Source: CAJQQY01 sp045104975
Lineage (GTDB): Bacteria > Bacteroidota > Bacteroidia > Chitinophagales > Saprospiraceae
NCBI GenBank assembly: GCA_045104975.1
Contig: JBGCCY010000097.1
Coordinates: forward strand, 8,220 to 72,219
Direction of reading: 5' to 3'
Length of the DNA stretch: 64,000 nucleotides
Part shown: piece after piece, positions 16,155-25,189 of the stretch
Numbering within the stretch: position 1 is the stretch's first letter
Layout of the letters: every line of letters starts with the position of its first letter
Made by a program: the position numbers and the translations under genes
Notes under the pieces: model-generated
What the model was told of the DNA's origin: nothing
What the model saw: only the letters and a program-made list of their open reading frames with translations
The model's database searches: none

Positions 16155-16804
16155 TTTTTCAAAAAAGATTTACACAACCAAGAATCAATTGTTCTGAAAA
16201 ATGATCGCAAAGCAACCGGAACTCGATGAATTGGAAAAATCAATACTCCTTCGTATCCCTCCATTTCAAATACACCACCAGTCAGTTGCTGAATTGAATT
16301 TACATCCAAAGCAGTATTGCCATGCCACCCTTCCTTTTTATAATTTATCAATTCTCTTCGAGCCCTTGATGGGAAATCAAAAATAAGCATCCCATTTGGT
16401 TTTAAAATTCGATGAGCTTCTCTAATCGTTTTTTGAATTGTCTCTAGATCTAAATGCATAAAAACATGTAAACTATAAATCGCTTCGAATGATTCTTTTT
16501 CAAAAGGCATGTTTGAAATATCGCTCACTGTCAAATGATGATTGGGAAATTTTGCTTTTGCCTCTCCAAGCATACCCTCGCTAAAGTCAACTCCATTTTC
16601 TGCAAAATCTAAAAATCGACCGGTTCCACATCCCATATCTAAAATCATTTTTTTGGAAAGATGACCCAACCTCTGCACTAGAATTTGTCGTTCCTGAAAG
16701 TGAAGGTACTGTCCATAAGAGTTGTTAAAGCGGTCATCATCATATTCTGAAGCCAATTGGTTGTAGTAATTTTTAATAGCCGTTTTTTCTTCCATTTTTA
16801 ACAA
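16112..16804 (-). CDS. Class I SAM-dependent methyltransferase
   Basis: The protein has 230 residues. Motif I is MILDMGCGTGRFLDFA (about 53-68), the motif II region GVDFSEGMLGEAK, motif III TVSDISNMPFEKESFEAIYSLHVFMH, and the post-motif segment AHRILKPNGMLIFDFPS. This is a standard small-molecule or quinone-type methyltransferase (Methyltransf_11/25). The second Met (MEEKT) could equally be the start. It overlaps the VanW gene downstream and forms a two-gene operon with it. The substrate cannot be read from the sequence. Confidence 0.83.
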   Translation of the reverse strand: MLKMEEKTAIKNYYNQLASEYDDDRFNNSYGQYLHFQERQILVQRLGHLSKKMILDMGCGTGRFLDFAENGVDFSEGMLGEAKAKFPNHHLTVSDISNMPFEKESFEAIYSLHVFMHLDLETIQKTIREAHRILKPNGMLIFDFPSRARRELINYKKEGWHGNTALDVNSIQQLTGGVFEMEGYEGVLIFPIHRVPVALRSFFRTIDSWLCKSFLKKWASYHFVFLRKKI

Positions 16805-17401
16805 AAAAATTGAATTTGGTAAGATATTTTAAAACCGAAAATATATTTTTTTAATCTTGTGTTTATTGAATTATAATTTGTTTTTGGTTTAATTTTAGAA
16901 TTAAATTCTGTTTAGTGTATTTTTTTACTTTTTATTTAGAATTTTATTTCGATAAAAAGCTTTTTTTAGCGAACTATTCATTCTACATTTGTGTTATAAT
17001 TACAAAATATATAAAGCAATATCTGATATGCAGAAAGTTGCTTTTTTCTAAAAAATGAGAAAATTCTTGGTCTTAAAATTTTACTAACCCTGATTTTTTT
17101 AAGAACCTAGAAACGATAGTAGGTTTGTAATGTTTATGAAAACTCAAAATGGTCTTATTCTCGCAAAAGCGTAAAAGTTTATTGAAAAAAATCAATCGAA
17201 TTTTATACTTTACAACTAAGCGTTTTTGCGAGAATAAAATTTTATTTCCAAAAACACATTTCAAAAATAACATATATTTTCTTTTAAATGAAGTATTGTT
17301 TATTTGAAAAAGTGAAGCTGAAAACACGAACACTAGATTTTTATAAATCATGATTTGTGGTTCACTTATTTTAATTTTCTTAATTACAAACCTAACAAAC
17401 G
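16805..17401. other. 597-bp intergenic region containing a dyad
   Basis: This very AT-rich gap lies between divergent genes (methyltransferase and KdsA). It contains the 14-bp-arm inverted repeat at 17155-17237. A 115-codon minus-strand frame (17073-17420) spans it and runs into kdsA, but it is Lys/Phe/Leu-biased, lacks recognisable motifs and crosses the dyad, so I do not call it a gene. Confidence 0.45.
17155..17237. repeat. 14-bp inverted repeat, 55-bp spacer
   Basis: TTATTCTCGCAAAA (17155-17168) is the exact reverse complement of TTTTGCGAGAATAA (17224-17237); partial pairing (AGCG/AAGCG) continues inward. It lies about 165 bp upstream of kdsA. Confidence 0.75.
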
Positions 17402-18211
17402 ATGTTGAACCAAGTACCAAAAATTAAATATTTAGATCGGAATCATTTTTTCTTAATTGCTGGACCTTGTGCTATTGAAAGTAGAGAAATGGCTTTTGAG
17501 ATAGCCGAAAAAGTAAGCGGAATTTGTGAACGATTGGAAATTCCATATATTTTTAAAGGATCGTATCGAAAAGCGAATCGATCAAGATTGGATTCTTTTA
17601 CAGGCATTGGAGATGAGAAAGCGTTAAATATTTTGAAAGAAATAGGGGAAAAGCTGCATTTACCTGTCACGACTGATATACATACAGAGGAAGAAGCAGC
17701 AACGGCTGCTCAATATGTTGACATTCTTCAAATTCCTGCTTTTTTATGTCGGCAAACTAATTTGTTGGTTGCTGCAGCCAAAACTGGAAAAGTTGTCAAT
17801 GTCAAAAAAGGACAATTTGTAAGTGCTGATGCAATGAAATTTGCGATGGACAAAGTGGTTCAATCTGGTAATGATAAAGTTTGGTTGACAGAGCGAGGAA
17901 CGACTTTCGGTTATCAAGATTTGGTAGTTGATTTTCGTGGAATTCCTCAGATGCAAAGTTTTGGAGCACCTGTAGTTTTGGATTGCACTCATTCTTTGCA
18001 GCAACCAAATCAGGCAAGTGGAGTAACAGGCGGAAAACCGGCCTTGATTGAAACCATAGCAAAAGCGGGAATTGCAGTAGGAGCGGATGGATTATTTATC
18101 GAAACTCATCCACAACCGTCTGAGGCTCAATCAGATGGAGCAAATATGTTGCCTCTTGACCGTTTGGAGAAAATGCTAGAACGTTTATTAAAAATTAGGC
18201 AATCTTTGTAA
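17402..18211 (+). CDS. kdsA: 3-deoxy-8-phosphooctulonate (KDO8P) synthase, metal-dependent type
   Basis: The 269-residue enzyme condenses phosphoenolpyruvate with arabinose-5-phosphate to form KDO-8-phosphate, the first committed step of the inner LPS sugar KDO, in the cytoplasm. Signature segments are LIAGPCAIES (19-28), IFKGSYRKANRSRLDSFTGIG, TDIHTEEEAA, LQIPAFLCRQT, VNVKKGQF, ERGTTFGYQDLVVDFR and ETHPQPSEAQSDGAN. Cys23 in AGPCAIES marks the metal-dependent class (E. coli KdsA has Asn here), and His/Glu/Asp ligands in the later motifs agree. Length is typical. It begins after a long gap and is followed at short distance by two small exported proteins with no obvious link. Confidence 0.96.
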   Translation: MLNQVPKIKYLDRNHFFLIAGPCAIESREMAFEIAEKVSGICERLEIPYIFKGSYRKANRSRLDSFTGIGDEKALNILKEIGEKLHLPVTTDIHTEEEAATAAQYVDILQIPAFLCRQTNLLVAAAKTGKVVNVKKGQFVSADAMKFAMDKVVQSGNDKVWLTERGTTFGYQDLVVDFRGIPQMQSFGAPVVLDCTHSLQQPNQASGVTGGKPALIETIAKAGIAVGADGLFIETHPQPSEAQSDGANMLPLDRLEKMLERLLKIRQSL

Positions 18212-18294
18212 TTTTAAGAATTTAATTTTGTAAAAATTTGACATTGCGTAATATTAAGCTTAATTTAAAACTAAATCATCAAAACACGTTTATT

Positions 18295-18741
18295 ATGAAA
18301 ACACTAAGAATTTTTACCACAGTATTGTTAGCAATAATGATTGCAAACACAGCAGTAGCGCAGCAAGCAGAAAAGATTTTAGTAAAATCATTTAACCTGA
18401 AAGGTAACTCAATTGTATTGATGGATGTAGATGGAAATGTCGAAGTAAAAGAACATAAAGGCGACATTATTCGAGTCCAAATGGCAATTGAATTGACAAA
18501 TGGTACTTCTTCTATTCTGTGTTCTTTGATCAAAGCCAAAAGATATAACTTGGTTGGAACTGTAGTCGATGACGAATATGTATTAAGTATGCCAAGTTTA
18601 GAGAAGCAAGTAAAAGTAGGTGGAAAAGAGTTAACTGAAAAAATTTCATATACTGTTTTTGCACCTGAAGATGTAGTAGTAAAATTATCAAATGAATCTT
18701 CAGCGAGTAAAGCGGATGATAAAAATTCGTCTGAATTATAA
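18295..18741 (+). CDS. Exported small protein, DUF4097/adhesin-like fold (paralogue of next gene)
   Basis: The 148-residue form starts at the ATG at 18295, which begins directly at a signal peptide (MKTLRIFTTVLLAIMIANTAVA, cleavage near AQQ). An upstream in-frame ATG at 18238 would add 19 residues before the signal and is unlikely. The mature part is beta-strand rich (ILVKSFNLKGNSIVLMDVDGNVEVKEHKGD...), a pattern seen in DUF4097-type putative adhesin or auto-transport folds. It aligns with the next gene product along its length: both share F-L, a V/L-rich strand, YxxV-GRY/KRYN, a charged turn, then YTVF/YEIV and a P-x-x-VVVKL/PDNYEL end. No function is known. Confidence 0.7.
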   Translation: MKTLRIFTTVLLAIMIANTAVAQQAEKILVKSFNLKGNSIVLMDVDGNVEVKEHKGDIIRVQMAIELTNGTSSILCSLIKAKRYNLVGTVVDDEYVLSMPSLEKQVKVGGKELTEKISYTVFAPEDVVVKLSNESSASKADDKNSSEL

Positions 18742-18767
18742 CAACATCGTTTAATCTTCGTTTTTAG

Positions 18768-18812
18768 AAGGGTATGACATTTAGTTAAATAAGTGTTATA
18801 CCCTTTTTCTTT
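18768..18812 (+). terminator. Intrinsic terminator
   Basis: The stem AAGGGTATGACA/TGTTATACCCTT has one G-T pair and is followed by TTTCTTTT, between the two paralogous small genes. Confidence 0.8.
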
Positions 18813-18875
18813 TGTTACAATTAGATTAATTTGGAGTCAAATTTGTGAAACAACACTTGGATAAACTAACATTGT

Positions 18876-19313
18876 ATGAAATATATTATCGCCTTATTAA
18901 TAATTACTATTCCATTTTTTGGCAATGCCCAAGTCAAAAAAACGGTTCATCAAACCTTTGAATTATCTGATGAAAATGCAGATGTAACGCTGGATATTTT
19001 TGATGAGTATGAAGTGGAAAAATGGTCAAGTAACAATATTATGATTGTTACAACTGTAACATTAGAAAGTGGCATCCAGCATGTTTTAGATTATTATGTT
19101 CGAGTAGGCAGGTATGATGTTGAAAAATCAGGAGAAGAAACTTCATTGGTTTTAACATCTAAAGACAAGGTTAGAAAAGGAATGAAATATAAAGAGACTA
19201 TGATCTATGAAATCGTGAAAATGAAATTATTCATTCCTGATAATTACGAACTAAATGGAAAGGATCGATTAGTAAAGAAAGTAGAGGAAACAGCTTCTAC
19301 GTCTAATCAATAA
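18876..19313 (+). CDS. Exported small protein, paralogue of the preceding gene
   Basis: The protein has 145 residues with a signal peptide MKYIIALLIITIPFFGNAQ. The mature protein (VHQTFELSDENADVTLDIFDEYEVEKW...) follows the same strand order as the gene at 18295, including the GRYDVEK / KRYNLVG segment and the YEIVKMKLFIPDNYELN / YTVFAPEDVVVKL end. The two are separated by a terminator, so they are independently transcribed duplicates. The DUF4097-like fold is inferred from beta-strand periodicity and is not certain. A strong terminator follows. Confidence 0.68.
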   Translation: MKYIIALLIITIPFFGNAQVKKTVHQTFELSDENADVTLDIFDEYEVEKWSSNNIMIVTTVTLESGIQHVLDYYVRVGRYDVEKSGEETSLVLTSKDKVRKGMKYKETMIYEIVKMKLFIPDNYELNGKDRLVKKVEETASTSNQ

Positions 19314-19330
19314 TTGAAATAATTTTTACA

Positions 19331-19371
19331 AAAAAAGCATCTTGCAAATTACTCGCAAGATGCTTTTTTTT
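19331..19371 (+). terminator. Intrinsic terminator
   Basis: The stem AAAAAAGCATCTTGC / GCAAGATGCTTTTTTT (19331-19345 and 19355-19370) is followed by T residues; it works on both strands. Confidence 0.92.
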
Positions 19372-19449
19372 GTTAATTTGAATTATCAAGATTATACTGA
19401 TAAATTGAAGAAAATCTTAACCACCTCATTCAATCAATCTTAAGAAATT

Positions 19450-19923
19450 ATGAAAGCGATTTTATTTTATTGCTGTGTTTTTAGTTGTATTGCATTATTC
19501 GAAAGTTGCCTAGGAGCTGCTCCTTCAGAAGAATTTACTCATGGATCAACGGATAATTATTATGAAGAAACCCCAAAGGGTACATTGATGTATGACTTTT
19601 CTAATAATGAAACCTTTGAATCTTTTATTGAAAAATTCTCATCAGATAGTTTGTTTCAAGAAAGCAGAGTAGTGTTTCCATTAAAGAAAAGATACTTGAA
19701 TGAGAATTCAAAAGAAGTAGAAAGAATAGTGGAAGCTGCAGATTGGTGGAGAGTAATTTTAGAAGCAACGAATGATTATTCCATGCGATATTTTGAAAAT
19801 AAAAAAATGAATCAAGGTGTCGTAGAATTTAGAGGAATCGAAAATGAAATTAGTATTACCTATATTTTTGAGTTAAAAGATGGTGAGTGGTTCCTAGTGG
19901 AAATGGAGGATTTATCGCATTGA
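19450..19923 (+). CDS. DUF4348-type lipoprotein
   Basis: The protein has 157 residues. A lipoprotein-type signal ends at Cys20 (ALFESC). The mature part contains FESFIEKFSSDSLFQESRVVFPL (about 57-79), the hallmark of DUF4348, and a second half with IEISITYIFELKDGEWFLVEMED-like strands resembling the NTF2/DUF4348 tail. The family is Bacteroidota-specific with no known role. It has its own start region and is followed by a 341-bp gap; no operon partner. Confidence 0.75.
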   Translation: MKAILFYCCVFSCIALFESCLGAAPSEEFTHGSTDNYYEETPKGTLMYDFSNNETFESFIEKFSSDSLFQESRVVFPLKKRYLNENSKEVERIVEAADWWRVILEATNDYSMRYFENKKMNQGVVEFRGIENEISITYIFELKDGEWFLVEMEDLSH

Positions 19924-20264
19924 TATATATTGTAAAGTATTGATAATCAGATAGATAAGTTTTAATAGAATAAAGAAACTACGAGATGTATTCTTGTAAC
20001 TTCCTCAGAAAACCTTTCAAGGCGAAGTAAAACTATACAATTTTAAACTACCTAAGCATTAAGTGTAATTTCTATGAGCGCTTTGGCACAATCTTCACAT
20101 ACCTTAATTAGGAAATAAACTACCTGTACGTATTTACTTTTTGCCCAAAAGAAATTATCTTATGAAGGTAAACTAATCATCTCTCCGATTAATTTCCTCC
20201 AATCAAGTTAATTTAATGTCTCCTCGTCATTTACGAATCTTCCCCTCGAAATGAACTTACAACT
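19924..20264. other. Intergenic region, nothing recognised
   Basis: This is 341 bp between the DUF4348 gene and the large TPR/transglutaminase gene. Base composition is slightly less AT-rich toward the 3' end (TCTCCTCGTCATTTACG...). No long open frame, hairpin or promoter pair stood out. Confidence 0.35.
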
Positions 20265-23200
20265 ATGCAATTTCCAAAACTTAAATTAGCACTTGTTGCA
20301 TTTTTTCTTTTCTTTTCTATTTTTCAATCCAATGGTCAATCGATTGGTTGGGATTTACTTCGTGAAAATCAATTACTAAAAGCAAAAAAGGAATTTGTAA
20401 ATGCATTGTTACAAAATCCTCAAGATGAAGATGCCTTATGTGGAATGTTGTTTATTTCGGAAGTTTTACAAGATCACTTGAATTATAAAAAATATGCTAA
20501 TCAATTAATTGAAGCAACCTGGGGTGATGAATATTTTGCGCTGTTTAAACATTTATACGAAGGTTCACCTGACCAAATTTTAGCCCACGATCTTGACCCA
20601 TCTTTTAATCTTAAAGCAACTCTAGCAAAGGCAGAGATTCAATATGAAAATAGAAGATTCGAAAAAAGTTTAGCCACTATCCAATCGGTGACTCAAGATT
20701 TTAATTGGAGTGTGATTGGTGCTTTTGAGAATGTCTCAGGAAGTGGACATATTGAGCAACAGCCATTAGAAATCGAAAGTTTTAAACCAAATAGAATTTA
20801 TAAAAACGAGCAGGGATTAGAAATGAAATGGGTTCAACGAATACTGCGAGCACCAAATGGGGAAATTAACTTTAATGAAAATCTAGCTTATCAGCGGAAC
20901 GGAACATATTATGCCAATACTTTTTTGACCTTGCCAAAAGATGAAACAATTCAGCTTCGAATTGGTCGGACGACTCCCATGAAAATTTGGATGGATGATG
21001 ATTTAATTTTTGATCAAAAAGATAATTTAAAATATTGGAGAGATGGAGAAATTATTGAATTGGCATTGAAAAAAGGAATGCATAGGATTCTTGTGAAAGC
21101 TTCGACTTATGTTGAAGAAGGAAGTAAAAGCAAATTATATTTGAGTTTTAATGATCAATATGATGAAGGTGAAATCAATGTAAATATTGAAGAGAGTTAT
21201 CATGGAGATTATTTGAAAAGTAAAACATATAGAAGTCGTGGAAATCAAATTGCTAAGTTTGCTTTGCGAGTGACGGATACGAATGGGAATTTGGTAGATA
21301 ATATTTCAAGTGATTTTTTCGGAAAAAATAAAACTCGAAAATACCAAACAAAATTAATTGAAAAGCAATGGATAAAATTGCTCCAAAATAAAATCGACAA
21401 GGATTCAACTGATTGGAAAAATTATTATTTACTAACAAAAATGTTTTTGTTGAAGGGGTTGAATGAAGAAGGAGAGGAGTGGTTTTTTCCAAAAATGGAT
21501 ACTCATAAAAATGATTTTTATTTTAAATTTTTATTCGCAAAAATACTAGCTGCTAATGATAAAGGTGAAATAGCTGAAGCCATTTTGAGTGATATTAATT
21601 TGACGAAAACGCCTTTAATTGCAAGTCTAATTAACCAATTAGTGAAAGTAGACCGCAGAAATGATGTAGCCAATTATCATTCTAGATTAAAACAAATTTT
21701 GCACTTTTCTCCAACACATCAAGATGCCTTGATGGCATATTTGAATTGGTTAAATGAGCATGGGGAAGAAGGGGGAACAAAAGATTTTGTGCGGAAATTT
21801 TTAGCAGATTATCCTGATTCGGATTATCGAGATTTATTTTTAAAATATTTGACTGTTAATAAAAATCAAGAGATTGATTATGAAGGTGAGTCAAAGAAGC
21901 AAATTGAAAAAAATGGAATTGCTGCAATAGAAAAGATGAAATTTCAATTTAAGGAGTATGATTATTTAAACGCAATTGCTTTTTATAAAGAAAAAAAGAA
22001 TGATAAAAAAGTACTTAAATTATATGATGAACTGATAGAAATATTTCCCTATCGATCATATTATTTGAAAGAAAAAGCAGAATTTTTAATAGAGCAAAAA
22101 CGATGGGATAAAGCAATCTCTTTGTTTGAAAAAGTATTGGTTATAAATCCTTTTCACTCTCAGACAATGGAGAAAATGGGTGATATATATTTAGAAAAGA
22201 AGCAAGAGAAGACTGCTTTGAAATATTTTAAATCTGCAAAAGAAATAGATTTAGCTACCCAGAAAGGAAATTATGTGCTCAATAGATTGCAAAAAAAGAT
22301 AGATAAAATTACAGGAGTAGAATCGGCGAAAAAATATTTTCAAGATTTTGTAACAGTACAATTACAAAAAGACAGGAGTTGGGAAAAGAAATATCAAAAT
22401 GCAGAATCTTTGATTTTGATGTATAATGTACAAGCGACTTTGAATGAAGAGAATCGGTTGAATTATCATCAAAAATTATGGATAAAAATATTGAATTCTG
22501 CAGGAGTCAATTATTGGACAGAAGCTGATTTTAGTTTTTTGGGAGAGATCGGAAAAGTGAAAGTAATTAAAGCAGATGGCTCAGAAGTAACACCTTCTCG
22601 TAATTGGAATTTAGTAGTTTTTCAAAATTTGCAACCAGGAGATTTGATCGAGATTGAAGGTTTCTCGAATGGAGATATGACTCGTGAAATTCCTAACGAG
22701 ATGTATCACATGGCTTGGTTGTCGATGGAAATTCCTATCTATAAAAGTGTCTTTGAAATAGTTTTACCGAAAGGGGAAACGCTTAATTACGTTTGCAATA
22801 AAGTGAATTGTGATCCTGAAATCAGAGAAGAAAATAAAGTAAAAATTTATACTTGGGAAAATAATGAGACTCCTAAGAATGAACATGAAGAAGCTGTCTT
22901 GGATAAAATGGATAAGTTCAGTTGGTTGATGCTGAGCACTCAATCTGACTGGAAAAAAGTAGTCGAATGGTATGAGCGAAAAACTTATCGCAGACTCGAA
23001 GCGAACTATGAAGTCAAAAACCAGTTGACACAAATCACCAATGATAGTATGTCGGATGAAGAAAAAGTGAGAGCCATTTATAATTATTTGACAACTGGGA
23101 TAACCTATTCTCATGTTTCTTTTTTGAACTCGAATTATGTTCCAAAGAAACCTTCCAAAACAATCTGTGGAGGAATTGGAGATTGCAAAGATGTGGCGTC

Positions 23201-24155
23201 TTTGATGATTTCAATGTTGCGTGAATTGGACATTGAAGCATACTATACATTGGTTCGTACGAGCAATTTTACGCAGCAAGAATCTCGGCCTTCGGTATTG
23301 GCGTTTGATCATGTGGTAGTGGGGTATCGACTGGAAGGGAAGGAGATGCGGTACGCAGATTTAACGACAGATTATTTTTCTAACAATGTACTTCCAAGAT
23401 TTGATAATGATCAATGGGCGCTTTTAATTAAACCTAATGAAAGTGAATTGTTTCGTTTGCCTAACGATCAATTAAATGCTTTTAAAAATTTTGTAAAAAT
23501 AAAAACCATTGCTCGAATTGTAGATGAACGTAATCTTGAATTACAAGTGAAAATGGAAAATAAAGGTGTCATTGCTGGCGAATGGAGAGAGACACTTAAT
23601 AATAAAACTACTCAAAATGATCACCTTCTATTTTTGAAAGAAAATTTAGCTTCGGCGGAATTTGACCATTTAAAGATTCGAGATTTTTCTTTTGATCACT
23701 TGCAAGAGATTGATTCCAATTTGATGACTTCTATTGAATTGAAAGCATTCCACCACTTGGAAAAGGTCAGTAATTTTCAAATTTTACAAATTCCAATTTT
23801 ACATCCAATCACCACTCGGACAGCTCTATTTGGAGAAGTTAGACATAATAATTTAGCGTTGGGCGAATTGTTTAATTTGGCACCAAGCGAACAAGTTGTT
23901 GATTTACAAATACCAAATGGCTTTGAGTTGTTAGAAATTCCGAATGATATTATTTTGGAAAATGAGTTTGGTCGGTATGAATTGATTTTTAAAAAGCAGA
24001 AAACTGGAATTCAAATTTCACGAAAATTAGTTTTTAAACAACACTTCGTTTCGAGTGATGCTTATGCTGATTTTAAAATATTTTATCTTGAATTATTGGA
24101 TGGCGATCGAACAAAATTGGCTATTCGGAAACGGGCGAATTTAGTGCGTCAGTAA
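20265..24155 (+). CDS. Exported TPR / DUF3857 / transglutaminase-like protein
   Basis: The protein has 1296 residues. A signal peptide (residues 1-25, ending SNGQ) is followed by helical TPR-like repeats at about 26-130 and 550-680 (KAISLFEKVLVINPFHSQTMEKMGDIYLEK is a clear TPR). A DUF3857 domain lies at about 715-850 (VNYWTEADFSFLGEIGKVKVIKADGSEV), and a transglutaminase-like core at about 920-1035. The catalytic triad is visible: Cys974 in GIGDCKDVASL, His1016 in AFDHVVVGY and Asp1032 in YADLTTDYF. Such exported proteins are frequent in Bacteroidota and are thought to act on peptides or proteins in the periplasm; the substrate is unknown. A beta-rich DUF2569/DUF3858-like tail ends the protein. 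Confidence 0.85.
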   Translation: MQFPKLKLALVAFFLFFSIFQSNGQSIGWDLLRENQLLKAKKEFVNALLQNPQDEDALCGMLFISEVLQDHLNYKKYANQLIEATWGDEYFALFKHLYEGSPDQILAHDLDPSFNLKATLAKAEIQYENRRFEKSLATIQSVTQDFNWSVIGAFENVSGSGHIEQQPLEIESFKPNRIYKNEQGLEMKWVQRILRAPNGEINFNENLAYQRNGTYYANTFLTLPKDETIQLRIGRTTPMKIWMDDDLIFDQKDNLKYWRDGEIIELALKKGMHRILVKASTYVEEGSKSKLYLSFNDQYDEGEINVNIEESYHGDYLKSKTYRSRGNQIAKFALRVTDTNGNLVDNISSDFFGKNKTRKYQTKLIEKQWIKLLQNKIDKDSTDWKNYYLLTKMFLLKGLNEEGEEWFFPKMDTHKNDFYFKFLFAKILAANDKGEIAEAILSDINLTKTPLIASLINQLVKVDRRNDVANYHSRLKQILHFSPTHQDALMAYLNWLNEHGEEGGTKDFVRKFLADYPDSDYRDLFLKYLTVNKNQEIDYEGESKKQIEKNGIAAIEKMKFQFKEYDYLNAIAFYKEKKNDKKVLKLYDELIEIFPYRSYYLKEKAEFLIEQKRWDKAISLFEKVLVINPFHSQTMEKMGDIYLEKKQEKTALKYFKSAKEIDLATQKGNYVLNRLQKKIDKITGVESAKKYFQDFVTVQLQKDRSWEKKYQNAESLILMYNVQATLNEENRLNYHQKLWIKILNSAGVNYWTEADFSFLGEIGKVKVIKADGSEVTPSRNWNLVVFQNLQPGDLIEIEGFSNGDMTREIPNEMYHMAWLSMEIPIYKSVFEIVLPKGETLNYVCNKVNCDPEIREENKVKIYTWENNETPKNEHEEAVLDKMDKFSWLMLSTQSDWKKVVEWYERKTYRRLEANYEVKNQLTQITNDSMSDEEKVRAIYNYLTTGITYSHVSFLNSNYVPKKPSKTICGGIGDCKDVASLMISMLRELDIEAYYTLVRTSNFTQQESRPSVLAFDHVVVGYRLEGKEMRYADLTTDYFSNNVLPRFDNDQWALLIKPNESELFRLPNDQLNAFKNFVKIKTIARIVDERNLELQVKMENKGVIAGEWRETLNNKTTQNDHLLFLKENLASAEFDHLKIRDFSFDHLQEIDSNLMTSIELKAFHHLEKVSNFQILQIPILHPITTRTALFGEVRHNNLALGELFNLAPSEQVVDLQIPNGFELLEIPNDIILENEFGRYELIFKKQKTGIQISRKLVFKQHFVSSDAYADFKIFYLELLDGDRTKLAIRKRANLVRQ

Positions 24156-24246
24156 ATTTTCTTGATCACAGACTAAAATCATAAACCTTTTCTCTCTCCA
24201 AATGTTCCATTCTTAGTTTTTTAAAATAAAAAAAAATATCAAAACT

Positions 24247-24420
24247 ATGTTTGGATTTTTCAAAAAAGACCCAGTCAAAAAATTAGAAAAAGAATACTTA
24301 GTACTCATGGAAAAAGCGATGGAAATCCAACGCTCCGGTGATCTAAAACATTATGCTCGCCTGATCGAAGAGTCAGAAGCAATTCAAATGAAAATTCAAG
24401 AATTGAAAAATGGAAAATAA
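24247..24420 (+). CDS. DUF6435 (Lacal_2735) family small protein
   Basis: This 57-residue protein begins MFGFFKKDPVKKLEKEYL and continues with EKAMEIQRSGDLKHYARLIEESEAI and a final KIQELKNGK. This is the pattern of the Lacal_2735/DUF6435 family, short helical-hairpin proteins of Bacteroidota. Function is unknown. Its last 11 bases overlap the start of the SDR gene (ATGGAAAATAA contains both the start and the stop), which strongly supports both as real and translationally coupled. Confidence 0.85.
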   Translation: MFGFFKKDPVKKLEKEYLVLMEKAMEIQRSGDLKHYARLIEESEAIQMKIQELKNGK

Positions 24421-25108
24421 AAATTACCTAGTTGTCGGAGGTAGTTATGGGATTGGTTTAGAGGTAGTGAAAACGTTGACGGAACAAAATGCTAATGTTT
24501 ATGTTCTTGCTCGAACGAATGAAAATCTCCCTGTTTCTTCCAATATTCATTTTCAAGAATATGATGCGTTGAGCGATGAAAAAATAGACTTGCCTGATGC
24601 ATTGCATGGGGTTGTTTATTGTCCTGGAAGTATAAATTTAAAACCATTTCGATCTTTAAAGCCAGATGCATTTCGATCTGATTTTGAAATAAATGTGGTT
24701 GGAGCGGTAAAAGTTTTACAAGCGACGCAGAGACTCTTACAAAAAACAGCGCATTCGAGTGTGGTGCTTTTCAGTACGGTCGCTGTTGGTCAAGGGATGC
24801 CTTATCATGCTTCGGTGGCTGCATCGAAAGGAGCAATTGAGGGGTTGACAAAAACGCTTGCCGCAGAATGGGCGCCAAAAGTGAGAGTGAATTGTGTAGC
24901 ACCTTCTTTGACTGATACGCCACTTGCTGCTAGATTATTATCTTCAGATGAAAGAAGAGAAGCATCTGCTCAAAGGCATCCGCTCAAACGTGTTGGGACT
25001 GTTTCCGATATTTCAGAGGCGGTTTGTTTTTTACTTTCTGAAAAAAGTGGATGGATGACGGGACAAGTTTTAGGAGTAGATGGAGGGATTTCTGCGTTGA
25101 AAGTTTGA
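24410..25108 (+). CDS. SDR family oxidoreductase with atypical active site
   Basis: This 232-residue Rossmann-fold protein has the cofactor loop VVGGSYGIGLEV (about 7-18) and the NVVGAVKVLQAT helix, then PYHASVAASKGAIEGLTK (about 130-147) and a PLKRVGTVSDISEAVCFLL...G-W-TGQVLGVDGG end like FabG-type reductases. Counting back from the active-site Lys in ASKGA, the usual catalytic Tyr (Lys minus 4) is Val here, and the nearest Tyr is at Lys minus 8; the Ser position is Thr or Ser in FSTVA. Either the chemistry differs or the protein is non-catalytic. It overlaps the small DUF6435 gene and ends at a bidirectional terminator. Confidence 0.83.
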   Translation: MENKNYLVVGGSYGIGLEVVKTLTEQNANVYVLARTNENLPVSSNIHFQEYDALSDEKIDLPDALHGVVYCPGSINLKPFRSLKPDAFRSDFEINVVGAVKVLQATQRLLQKTAHSSVVLFSTVAVGQGMPYHASVAASKGAIEGLTKTLAAEWAPKVRVNCVAPSLTDTPLAARLLSSDERREASAQRHPLKRVGTVSDISEAVCFLLSEKSGWMTGQVLGVDGGISALKV

Positions 25109-25111
25109 TCT

Positions 25112-25154
25112 AAAAAAAAAGAACTTCCAGATTTTTTAAATCTGGAAGTTTTAA
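25112..25154. terminator. Bidirectional terminator between SDR and ppk1
   Basis: The 13-bp stem AACTTCCAGATTT / AAATCTGGAAGTT (25122-25134 and 25138-25150) is preceded by nine A and followed by TTTTA, so it serves both convergent genes. Confidence 0.9.
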
Positions 25155-25189
25155 GGAATAGTTTAAGTTTCCTAAATGACACTATTTGG

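Noticed and set aside
17073..17420. 115-codon minus-strand open frame before kdsA
   Set aside because: No recognisable motif, strong Lys/Phe/Leu bias of AT-rich noncoding DNA, crosses an inverted repeat and overlaps the kdsA start.
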